Positions 58,901 through 64,000 of a stretch of 64,000 nucleotides of DNA are shown piece by piece. Within the stretch, counting starts at the first letter, position 1; every line of letters starts with the position of its first letter. The stretch lies in the NCBI GenBank assembly GCA_002427745.1, contig DIYF01000143.1:22559-86558 (forward strand), in the 5' to 3' direction. The DNA comes from Roseivirga sp. UBA6061. Its GTDB lineage: Bacteria > Bacteroidota > Bacteroidia > Cytophagales > Cyclobacteriaceae. Both the position numbers and the translations under genes were made by a program. Below the pieces are notes generated by a model. The model saw only the letters and a list, made by a program, of their open reading frames with translations. It was not told where the DNA came from and did not search any database.

Positions 58901-61900
58901 CTGATTTACACGGGCATTGAAGGTTTTATAAGAATGTGTTTCCCCTTTGTAGGAAAGAGCAACGGCTTCAGGCTGCCTGCTCACCTGCTCTTCAAAGAGG
59001 TTCAGTACGGTAGGTACTTCTGTTTCTTTTTTTGCTCCTGTACCAAAGTCATTGAGAATTTGATTTCTTTCTTCCTTAAGCAGCCCATCAATCTCATTGA
59101 GGGGTACATCAGGCTGGCTCAATACCGATTCAACCAGGGCATTGTAGTACCTGGACATGCCGTTCACAACCTGGGGATCTAATCGGTTTAGCCGGTATTC
59201 GAATACTCCTTTTAATTGCCCGTCTTCAAGACCAATGTTCAGGCTTAAGTCATTTTTACTCAGCTCACTTATGGTCAGGTCGATGAGTAGCTTTTCGGCA
59301 CGCCAGCCATGCATGGCTCCCCTGCTTTTCGAGTCAGGTACGATACTCGTTGAGAAAAAAGCGTTGTATAAATTGGCATTGGCAGTTTGATTATCCGGGC
59401 CATTTACCGCCTTGATAACTTCCTGATAAGGAAGATCGTGATACTCCGCACTCTCGATTGACAACTGATGAATTCGCTGAAGGAAGGAGCCGAAGCCATC
59501 GTTGGATTCAAAAACGCAACGCCATACAAGGGTGTTTACAAAAAAGCCCTGAACCCCGGCAAAAGTTTCCATGTCGCGGTTGCGATGAACAGTGCCGATA
59601 CCAAAGTCATTCATGCCCGAGTATCGCTTTAACAAGACCGCGTAGAGACTAAAAAGCAAGGTGTTAATCGTGACTCCCTGCATGGAAGCAAAGCCCATCA
59701 GAGCAGCCGTCTGATATTTGCTAAACTCAAAGTATGATTTGCCTCCGGCCAAATCCGGTGCATGAAGTTTTGAGGCCACATTTCTTGATGGCAGCTCTAA
59801 GCGAGGCATGCCCTGAAGCTTGTCTTGCCAGTAAGCCCTGGCCCCGGCACTTCTTTCTGAGTTGATCAGTGCCTTTTCCTTTCTCACAAAATCAGCGTAA
59901 GTGGCGGTCAATGGGGCCAGATCCGGGCTGTTTCCGGTGCTGAAAGCCTGGTAGACAGCGATGAATTCCTTTAAGAGGTTTAGGTTGGAATATCCATCAG
60001 TAAATAGGTGATGCTGAACAATGAAGAGCTTGAAATGCGCATCGTCTGTTTGGGCTACCCTGATGTGAAGAGACGGACTTTTGAAGTCGAACTCATGGTG
60101 TTCCCCCTCTCTTTTAAATTGCCTCAATCGATCAGCCCATTCCTTTTCATCAAGAGATCGAAAGTCGGTCCAGGTGATGTCGGGTGACCACTGTTCCCAG
60201 GTTTGAATTTGCGGACCTTCTTCAATCACTGATCTCAAGAGCGGGTGCCGCCTCACCAGATAGTTCCAGGAAGCCTCTAAATGGTTTTGAGCGAGATTGC
60301 CATGGTAGCTCAACTCAACGCAAACATTGTATTCCGTGCTCCCCTGGTTGAGCAGGTGTAAAAACCATAGCCGCTCTTGCATGGAGGAGAGTGCTCCATC
60401 TTGCCCTGCTTCCGGTTCCGTTATCAGTGTTGACGAGTGTTCAACAGACGAAAGGTCAACCTTATGCGTGGATTGTATCTGTTCAAACAGGTAAGCCGCA
60501 AAGGCTTCTAAACTGCTGTATTCATAGATGACCTTTACGGCAATATCTACCGAGAAAACCTGCTTTACCTTTCCCAATACCTCGGTCAATCTCAGAGAAT
60601 TGAACCCCTGGTCTATAAAGGATTGATCATTGTGTATTTCGGATACAGAGACTGACATGATTTCAGCCAGCAACGTGGTTAACCAATCATTGAGCTGTGC
60701 TCTTTGATCACTCTCAGGAAGGGTGAGCAGCCCGGACAAAAAACTGCTCTTAAAGGTCTCATGATCATCTGCAGTGAATTGAGGAGCCACGGGCTTTGAC
60801 CCTAACCCATACTTATTTCTTTGGAATTCATATTTTGGGAGCGGAATGCAGGGCTGCTCTCTTTTTTCATAAAAGGCAGGCCAGTCTACAAAACCACCAT
60901 CGGTATACCAGCCGGCAAGATTCTCTAACAAGACCGCCTCTTCACATTTACCTCTGGCCAGGCTGTGATACCAGTTGCTTTTGCTTTCTTCAGCCACTAC
61001 CTGCATACCCAAATGATTCAAAACAGGAGACGGGCCCATTTCTATGTATCGGGTTACGCCTGCTTCTTCCAAATATTGAATGCCACCGGCAAACAATACC
61101 GCCTTGCGGAGGTGATCTACCCAATAGGCCGGTGTTTGCATTTCAGTACTGCCCAAAGTGCCACTGACATTACTCACCAGGGCCAAGGTTGGTGCGTGGT
61201 AGGTCAACCCTTCTGCAATCTCCCTGAAGGGCTCCATTATGGAATCCATTTGAGGGCTATGAAAGGCGTGGGAAGTTTTCAGGGTCTTTACTTTATGACC
61301 TGCTGCTTCTAATTGTTCTGCGATCTCACTCAGGGCTCCGGAGTAGCCCGACAATACGATTTGATTGGGGCCATTCTCCCCTGCCAGGCTCACCGCTGCT
61401 TCACGGCCGGTCAGGTAGGAGCTTACTTCCTCTTTGCTGATTGCTACGGAGATCATTGACCCTCCTGAAGGTAAGCTACTCATCAACTGACCTCGGGCCA
61501 CTACCAGTCGAACGCCCTCTTCCAGGCTAAAGATGCCCGCTACTGTGGCCGCCACAATTTCACCCAGGCTGTGCCCCATCAGATAATCGGGCTTTACTCC
61601 CCAATGTTGCCACAACCTAGTCATGCTGTACTCCAGGGCAAATAGCCCTGGCTGAGTGTATTGAGTATCGTTTAATTGAGCTTCTCCTTCAAACAGAATG
61701 GGAGCAAAGGCAATACCCATTGCTTCAGATATAAGGGTCAGGCACTTGTCCATCCAGTGACGGAAAACAGGCTCAGTATCATAAAGTGCCTTGCCCATTC
61801 CCACATATTGCGCTCCCTGCCCGGTGTATAAAAAGGCGGTTTTACCTTTTTCCGGCAACGGCTTTGGCGCTATGGTAGACAACTGGTCCAGCAAAGCAGC

Positions 61901-63478
61901 AGTGCTATCGGCAACCAGAGCCAGACGATACTTGAATGGCGTGCGGGTGGTGGCCAGGCTGTAGCACAAAGCCGGTAATACTGCCTCGTCAAGGGCAGAT
62001 ACCTGTTCTTTTAAGACTGCAACCTGGGCTGATAAGGCCTGGCGGCTTTCGGCAGATAACACCACCAATTGAGATAATCGCGGTGCCATATTCCCAATGC
62101 TCAATTCAGCTTGCCCGGGTGGCTCTTCCAACAGTATATGGACATTGGTACCGCTCAAACCAAAGTTGCTCACTCCCGCAATCCTGGGTGTATCGCCCTT
62201 TGGCCAGTCAGTAGCCTCCTGTACCACCTCTATCGGGTAGCTCTCCCAATCTATCTTGGGGTTCAGTACTTCACTGTGTAAGCTTTTGGGAAGTCGATTG
62301 TGACGAAAACTCGCCAGTACCTTTACAATGCCAGCCACCCCGGAAGCCGTCTCCAGGTGACCGATGTTGCTCTTGATGGTGCCTATGCGCAAAGGGCTTG
62401 TCCGCTCCGATCTGCCAAATACCTGCTGGATGCTTTCTACCTCAATGGGGTCGCCCAGGTCGGTGCCGGTGCCGTGTGCTTCTATGTAAGAAACAGAAGA
62501 GGCGGAAATACCTGCCTTGGACAGGGCTTCTTTCATAAGCTTCTCCTGGCTTTTACCATTGGGTACGGTGAGCCCGCTGCTTGCACCATCATGGTTCATG
62601 GCAGTGGATCGGATCACGCCCAAAATCTCATCTCCTCGCTTACGAGCCGCACTCAACGGACGCAAGGCCAGCATGGCGCAGCCTTCTCCGCGACCATAGC
62701 CATCGGCATTAGCTGAAAATGCCTTGCATTTGCCATCAGGTGAGAGGGCTCCTGTACTTGACAAGGCGATGTAATGATCAGGAACCAATATCAGGTTCAC
62801 CCCTCCGGCCAGGGCCATGTCACAATCTCCACTCTGTAAACTTTGTACCGCCATATGCAGGGCCGACAAAGAAGAAGAGCAAGCCGTATCAACGGCAATA
62901 CTCGGACCATTCAGGCCCAAAAAGTAGGACAATCGTCCTGCTGAAAAGCTCATGGAAAAGCCGGTGGCGTCATAGCTTCCCAAGCTGGAATGGGACATAT
63001 CACCAGAGCGGTAGCCACTGAGTCCAATGCCTACAAAGATCCCGGTACGGCTCTCCTCCAACTCGGATTTTAGTGTGCACGACTCTTCCAGGGCATGCCA
63101 GCTGCTTTCGAGCAGCAAACGATGCATCGGATCCATCCGGTTTGCTTCTTCGGGACTGATCTTGAAAAACTCACGATCAAACAGGTCATGACCTTCTACA
63201 AAGGACCCCGAACGTGTATAGGTCTTACCCGGTGCGTTTCGATCAGGATCATAAAAGTCATCCACTGACCAACGGTCTGACGGTACTTCAGACACCGTAC
63301 AGGTCTCCCCCTCTAAAAGTTGCCATAAAGAATCAAGGTCGTCAACACCACCGGGTAGGCGTATACCTACCCCCACAATGGCCACTGGCTCGGAGTACTT
63401 CTCCTTTTCTTTTCTTAAAGACTGTATAGTCTTTAAGGCATTTTTTATTAGCTCCTTATCGTTGTCCGTACTAGCCAT
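46949..63478 (-). CDS. Hybrid PKS-NRPS, KS-AT-ACP / C-A-PCP-E* / C-A(Asn)-PCP / C-A-PCP-E / C
   Basis: 5509 residues; joins the polyketide to the peptide. Residues 1-30 form a basic docking helix. KS Cys200, AT Ser637 (HAFH, malonyl-like), ACP Ser961 (GFNSL); with no KR, the unit should stay a beta-ketone. C1 (HHLFTDG, His1157) is the acyl-accepting condensation domain. A1 code DARHFSKISK is unusual; Arg239 and Lys322 suggest an acidic side chain. PCP1 Ser2028; E1 has His2203 but Gln2338 replaces the catalytic Glu. C2 His2662, A2 code DATKVGEVGK (Asn), PCP2 Ser3525 (GGQSL). C3 (HHIASDG, His3708, LCL-type opening SFAQERLWF), A3 code DIGHLATIDK (unassigned, basic-like), PCP3 Ser4574, E2 complete (His4749, Glu4884). 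C4 ends the protein with HHLLTDA (His5207) and must condense onto the Tyr loaded by the next protein. Its start overlaps the upstream PKS gene by 8 bases (ATGGCTAG). Confidence 0.95.
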   Translation of the reverse strand: MASTDNDKELIKNALKTIQSLRKEKEKYSEPVAIVGVGIRLPGGVDDLDSLWQLLEGETCTVSEVPSDRWSVDDFYDPDRNAPGKTYTRSGSFVEGHDLFDREFFKISPEEANRMDPMHRLLLESSWHALEESCTLKSELEESRTGIFVGIGLSGYRSGDMSHSSLGSYDATGFSMSFSAGRLSYFLGLNGPSIAVDTACSSSLSALHMAVQSLQSGDCDMALAGGVNLILVPDHYIALSSTGALSPDGKCKAFSANADGYGRGEGCAMLALRPLSAARKRGDEILGVIRSTAMNHDGASSGLTVPNGKSQEKLMKEALSKAGISASSVSYIEAHGTGTDLGDPIEVESIQQVFGRSERTSPLRIGTIKSNIGHLETASGVAGIVKVLASFRHNRLPKSLHSEVLNPKIDWESYPIEVVQEATDWPKGDTPRIAGVSNFGLSGTNVHILLEEPPGQAELSIGNMAPRLSQLVVLSAESRQALSAQVAVLKEQVSALDEAVLPALCYSLATTRTPFKYRLALVADSTAALLDQLSTIAPKPLPEKGKTAFLYTGQGAQYVGMGKALYDTEPVFRHWMDKCLTLISEAMGIAFAPILFEGEAQLNDTQYTQPGLFALEYSMTRLWQHWGVKPDYLMGHSLGEIVAATVAGIFSLEEGVRLVVARGQLMSSLPSGGSMISVAISKEEVSSYLTGREAAVSLAGENGPNQIVLSGYSGALSEIAEQLEAAGHKVKTLKTSHAFHSPQMDSIMEPFREIAEGLTYHAPTLALVSNVSGTLGSTEMQTPAYWVDHLRKAVLFAGGIQYLEEAGVTRYIEMGPSPVLNHLGMQVVAEESKSNWYHSLARGKCEEAVLLENLAGWYTDGGFVDWPAFYEKREQPCIPLPKYEFQRNKYGLGSKPVAPQFTADDHETFKSSFLSGLLTLPESDQRAQLNDWLTTLLAEIMSVSVSEIHNDQSFIDQGFNSLRLTEVLGKVKQVFSVDIAVKVIYEYSSLEAFAAYLFEQIQSTHKVDLSSVEHSSTLITEPEAGQDGALSSMQERLWFLHLLNQGSTEYNVCVELSYHGNLAQNHLEASWNYLVRRHPLLRSVIEEGPQIQTWEQWSPDITWTDFRSLDEKEWADRLRQFKREGEHHEFDFKSPSLHIRVAQTDDAHFKLFIVQHHLFTDGYSNLNLLKEFIAVYQAFSTGNSPDLAPLTATYADFVRKEKALINSERSAGARAYWQDKLQGMPRLELPSRNVASKLHAPDLAGGKSYFEFSKYQTAALMGFASMQGVTINTLLFSLYAVLLKRYSGMNDFGIGTVHRNRDMETFAGVQGFFVNTLVWRCVFESNDGFGSFLQRIHQLSIESAEYHDLPYQEVIKAVNGPDNQTANANLYNAFFSTSIVPDSKSRGAMHGWRAEKLLIDLTISELSKNDLSLNIGLEDGQLKGVFEYRLNRLDPQVVNGMSRYYNALVESVLSQPDVPLNEIDGLLKEERNQILNDFGTGAKKETEVPTVLNLFEEQVSRQPEAVALSYKGETHSYKTFNARVNQLAHYLVKLGIRQEEKVPVLLERSTELVVALWAIMKAGGAYVPIDPTNPEQRIAYLLDDLQVPLIVTSSKHAGLIAHRSEQKVLLDADAQKVREMKEDNPKISHDSTDLAYVIYTSGSTGQPKGVMVEHGNVLNWMQWANDYFRTGASDTFVQKTVFSFDASNRELIWPFVCGAKLVVSEPGTQSDAGYLRQLIEEERVSVIHFVPAMLDAFLEEVKQGDCPSLKHVFCSGEALKVRQLELFKQRFDRAELYHKYGPTEAAISVTCRPVPAKDVSLATLPIGKPNYNTRIYIVDDSGKPVPAGVAGELWIGGDQVARGYLNRPELTAEKFIDSPFTEGDRIYKTGDLARWSVGGEVEFIGRVDHQIKVRGFRIEPGEIESALRQHASVEQSVVTGYLAESGRKQLVAYVVGSQTLKTEELEKFLLERLPDYMVPQLWLELEAIPLTPSGKVDRKQLPVPLAGHKDYIAPGNPTELTLAKIWQEIFKVDEVSTNDNYFALGGDSITSIQIRSRARAEGLDISVNDIFTHQSLASLASVARELKVKSNIDLARGHFPVSPIQSYFFNTHLGNPSHHNQNILIDALKEVSIPALKRTYELLLEHHDELRLGFYEESGRWRQKYGTVSEETFHVEDIDDFEESLSQRTQYWQSRLDISEGVLSRFVVFRCSGRLRLFICIHHLVMDGFSWRVFINNFNTVYRQVSQNKPHQLPAKTTPYGLWIEHLNDWFNGNQSLALKPWQKASGDDPDLSDTDEHKPVTWAKPKELTFEMSPEKTTELTDCILAYKMRTEELMMTALLMALDSWYQSDNVNISIQRHGRVSFDDSIDVSQTLGRFTSLYNQYFNLVTGDDPDLWLKSVKEQMRAIPYEGIACGLAQEAGLLSHTPGEVLFNYLGQFDTPWNNEHFALAPEAVTPVITDHRSSFKIEINGSIQDGGLRLDWHFDAAEYEESVISTLIDGFSKSINKLIGHCQQNHGYTPSDFPLARLDQGQIDMLQDELKEPIEDIYPLTPVQEGILFHTLMEKETAPYLTQLELVVRGDFRKSTFQKAWELLVDRHSVLRTAILNQTGDTLQAVLRTMAPDLRIYDWTDKSAEEREKARQSLLKSGVEEVFALGKASLMRFDLVRLEHNQARLIWHHHHILFDGWSSAILFRQFLAVYQALEADITPELPAVRPFSDYVQWSLKEAQNLEAKEQYWKTKLSGFTTPTRIDFGRTMAASPSYDEERTELPDGLRQVLQKYAVENRLTQNTLIQAAWSVLLSRYGNTRDVVFGVTNSGRQIQMTGVEDMVGLFINTLPLRVSVGEEPVSQLLEGIQQQQQADNEYAGSALSDIRNWVGLKPDVPLFDSILVFENYPIEQSLENLTGLPFELTDTGLRQYTNYDLTLTIMANDGLELSLSYRQGKYTQEDIQEILMRFKRILEQLISVNDDLPVNQLDILAEEEKHQLLHDFNAAEANYPKNKTVVDLFEEQVDKNPTATALVFGKDQLSYFELNQRVNQLAHGLMNRGVSTGSVVAICVEPSFEMIIGVLAIMKCGAAYVPIDPEYPHERIHFIIHDSKACLVLIHNDSAGLEGLETQALFNIDAYLASQGNENVRNPETLTSPDNLAYVIYTSGSTGKPKGVQICHDNLNSYLASASDYTCHQSTSGSYLSLGFHFDASVTSIFLPLVHGKLLVVGSGERDAIYSDPNFLSFRPYSFLKITPAHLYMLESSFEQVKPQDIADKYVIGGEQLREFHIDLIRKHGSATVVNEYGPTETTVGVISQSFQTSGAYISGSSGVAIGKPMGGVKAYILGHGNLLLPAGVPGNLWVGGTQLGIGYLNLPDLTAERFLDNPFGEGRIYNTGDLARWLPDGSIEFLGRGDDQVKIRGFRIEPGEIETVLQGHDAIEQAVVMARGKNDGSKHLVAYIVGNQDTDQNIFEVYLMDFLPEYMVPRQWIWLDSVPLSPNGKIDRKALPEPEAILRNTVYTAPGNRQEEKIAEIWQELLGVERIGIHDDFFDLGGQSLLAIRLISKIRSVFNVEVPVNEIFSHTSIKALSGLIDEKNQDTRFPTIRPAIRPEKIPLSFAQERLWFLDQLDGSVEYHMPGLIKITGKPDLEVIEKAFRSLVERHETLRTVIKQQDGKAYQEVLAPDQWLLRKETVEGEESLAVRVAEVISEPFDLEWDYALRAALFSPGEEEHRLLIVIHHIASDGWSEAILVREFLQIYEALAAGHAPGLPAIGLQYADYALWQRQYLEGLVLEDQLGYWKSQLQDLEPLELPTDYVRSADSHNSGSVHHSCIDASLTKGLRELSDRSGSTLFMTLLAAFKTLMHRYSGQSDISVGTVVANRGQSEIEALIGFFANTLVLRSHVKSNESFETLLSQIKQTCLEAYDHQQAPFEKVVDIVAKDRDMSRSPLFQVMFDLQNNETMPDLTLPGLDLELETLEQTTAKFDLHLSARESGDGILCKWVYSTDLFSSVTIDRLAGHFQNLLSVILEDAAMPLSNLNLLSAREEAQLLNEFQGATRDYPTGKTVVSLFEEQAESKPDEVAVVFGDRQLTFRQLNEQSNRLAHHLISEYKVKSDDIIGICVSRSVEMVIACLGVWKSGAAFSPFDPGLPGDRLAFMMQDSSAILTITDEFTRESGVDGVLLSSALETKESRNPKSAIPENALAYVIYTSGTTGRPKGVMIEHGSLMNMTLAWADHFDWNHHPVNLLQIARMSFDIYVGDLCRSILMGGKLVIAAEEDRTEISALAELIRTQEVSAFHFTPALVVPLMKSLANRPEVYSRLRWVILGADTVALDDFGWMLEFFTDKGIGVVNTYGPTETAIDTTCYLTDHSALPKQGSTPIGKPYNNNQVYILDEGMSLQPVGLVGELHIGGVQVGRGYLNQPALTAEKFVSNPFQEGRLYKTGDLARWLPDGNIEFLGRKDDQVKVQGFRIELSEIESTLQQHKAVKQSVVVVSENAGGHKQLVSYVVSVNGFDKGVLTSCLHKHLPDYMVPKKWVNLDEIPLTPNGKVDKKALRQIDLAPDIAETYVAPRNSKEKVLAEIWQNVLAVERVGVHDNFFELGGDSIISIQVVSRARTAGLGLKVKDLFNHHTVASLAQAVSDVKQIKADQSLLTGSFELSPIQDAFFRAGHHLPNHYNQSVLLRLPARASASALAASLKDLLEHHDSLRFRFKKDQQTYGPRPDFIPFHEESVADFDDSLTARINHWHAGMNLEEGALTSMVLFHCEKEQESRLFWTIHHLAVDGVSWRILLEDLDMAYKAHIAGKSPELPAKTSSYGDWVKSLREWADTAGPTEFDYWHKLPQGVPSLPLDADRADNSEVEVKEQLLKLDKERTTTLLHGIHSYGLGTDELLIAALILALRDWTGHHAFLIDQESHGRVSKSEEIEISRTVGWFTSLYSSYFDISGCDTPDKVLKTVKEQQKAIPDEGIGYGLLRQQGVKLAEGHVLFNYLGQFDSAFQSDHFQMAGESTGSNHGGKTRQHQLEINGLVVSEMLSLKFEYNAACHEDITISSLVESFEKHIDSLLSQCKESYGYSPSDFPLAGLNQKALDKLVGVHKDNIEDIYVLSPMQEGILFTTLMNEQFDPYLGSLELVLQGEINTDLFKKCWEQLLIRHGVLRTAFTMTPKGNRQLVLKKIDLDYHVHDWESKTAEGLASSKQQLLSDIRGSVFALNKGGLVRIDLIKEGPDLYRFVWHFHHLLTDAWTIAVLLKEMLQLYRLAIEGKALDLQPSRPYVDYIKWVMSHQNSQAGKDYWTAKLRGMNQATKVPPGTTSQHLSGFDAINQSLDEATSTLLMSYAEEQRITLNTLSLAAWSVILAQYSGSNDVVFGVVNSGRPSDLDGVEDMVGLFINTLPMRINVSEVGKDGFFEGIQNQQQNDNQHTYVSLADIQRWSDSTMGTKLFDTTVVFQKAPIDEDLKALNNLPFSKKSVDSLEFTAMKREENDEDEIYALILYITEDKGRVSYRLSFDAGRYLPREAQSILDNFIKIITRLTSIRHSAD

Positions 63479-64000
63479 TCTTACCCAATTCCTTTTCCAA
63501 TTGGCTCTTTAAATCATCATAATCTGCTTCCTCCAAAGCAGCCTCATCCAAATCTTGTGTTTCCTCCTTGTCTTCCAGCATGTGCGATTGCAGCAATTTG
63601 AAAAGCCCTGATGTTAACTGATGGCTGGTGTTATCAGATAGCTCTTTGTTCAAAGTGGTGGCCAAGCCTTTTATCAGTTTGTCGAGTTCATCTTTTACCA
63701 CTTCCGATGCATCTACTGTAGGGAATACCAGTTCCAAGATGTACTCCACCAATGAGTCTATGGAAGGCAGCGAAACTACTTTGGCAGGGGAAATACGAAC
63801 GCCAAGGTCCTGGCTCAATGTGCCTGAAATCTCCACTCCTTGCAGTGAAGTCATGCCTTGCCCGGTCAATCCTTTGGCAATATCAATGGTGTCTGCTTCC
63901 AGCGTGAGGACAGAGCCGGCCGTGGCTTTTATATGATCGATGAGTACCGTGTATCTGTTTTGAGACGACAGTGATTTAAGTCGTGTCAGCAAGGGAGGTT
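63471..64000 (-). CDS. C-terminal end of a modular PKS (ACP plus docking domain), N-terminus outside window
   Basis: Open from the right edge to a TAG at 63471, giving about 176 residues. It holds an ACP with its phosphopantetheine Ser in GMTSL (63846-63848), then helices and an acidic tail (LDEAALEEADYDDL) ending EKELGKNG. The layout matches the C-terminus of the loading-module PKS (GMTSLQAIEL there, GMTSLQGVEI here; both share SPA-(K/R)-VVSL and a TSH-containing helix before the tail), so the two proteins are paralogous at this end. A TTG near 63992 is not a real start because the frame is still open upstream. The tail should dock with the N-terminal helix of the 5509-residue hybrid protein encoded immediately downstream. 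Reductive domains of this module are not visible. Confidence 0.9.
   Translation of the reverse strand, partial: PPLLTRLKSLSSQNRYTVLIDHIKATAGSVLTLEADTIDIAKGLTGQGMTSLQGVEISGTLSQDLGVRISPAKVVSLPSIDSLVEYILELVFPTVDASEVVKDELDKLIKGLATTLNKELSDNTSHQLTSGLFKLLQSHMLEDKEETQDLDEAALEEADYDDLKSQLEKELGKNG

Noticed and set aside
63471..63992. Complete small carrier-protein gene starting at TTG 63992
   Set aside because: The frame stays open to the window edge and the ACP and tail match the C-terminus of the other PKS, so it is a truncated large gene.
1..64000. CRISPR arrays, tRNA or rRNA genes, transposases, att sites
   Set aside because: None seen; the sequence is almost wholly long coding genes and the gaps hold no such structures.

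Overview
The window is one end-to-end biosynthetic locus: a hybrid type I polyketide synthase / non-ribosomal peptide synthetase (PKS-NRPS) cluster for an acylated peptide. About 95% of it is coding, nearly all on the minus strand. Ribosome-binding sites are weak or absent, base composition is moderate, and the mega-enzymes end in acidic helical docking tails. Together these suggest a Bacteroidota bacterium (Cytophagales-like), but this is an inference; no rRNA or housekeeping gene is present to fix it.

Layout, in minus-strand transcription order from the right edge. (1) 64000-63471: C-terminal end of a PKS (ACP plus docking tail), cut by the window. (2) 63478-46949: 5509-residue KS-AT-ACP / C-A-PCP-E / C-A-PCP / C-A-PCP-E / C. 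(3) 46923-35089: A-MT-PCP-E / C-A-PCP-E / C-A-PCP. (4) 35099-27837: C-A-PCP / C-A-PCP-TE. These four are packed with overlaps or short gaps and look like one operon. Then come a CmlA-like di-iron beta-hydroxylase (27653-26049), an ABC exporter (25995-24256), a TauD/SyrP-like Fe(II)/2-oxoglutarate hydroxylase (24018-22771) and a diaminobutyrate-type aminotransferase (22489-21083). A type II thioesterase (20275-21000) is the only plus-strand gene. The left third holds two PKS genes: 20010-7474 (loading AT-ACP, a fully reducing module, a KR-only module) and 7461-1 (KS-AT-DH-KR-ACP, then KS-AT running off the edge).

How they work together. The loading module at 20010 starts the polyketide, which passes by docking helices to the 7461 protein. 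The chain presumably continues on PKS proteins outside the window before the protein ending at 63471 hands it to the 5509-residue protein. That protein adds one unreduced malonate-type unit and then amino acids. By-eye adenylation codes give the order: acidic-like residue, Asn, basic-like residue (epimerised), Tyr (methylated and epimerised), Thr-like (epimerised), Gly, Asn, 2,4-diaminobutyrate (Dab), then TE release. The aminotransferase would make Dab, the two hydroxylases beta-hydroxylate carrier-bound residues, the type II TE clears blocked carriers, and the ABC protein exports the product.

Each of the four larger intergenic gaps carries a copy of one 17-bp element, so the cluster is probably controlled as a regulon. 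The combination of a Tyr adenylation domain carrying an internal PRMT-like methyltransferase, two unrelated beta-hydroxylases, a probably dead epimerase and a non-colinear gene order does not match a pathway I recognise.
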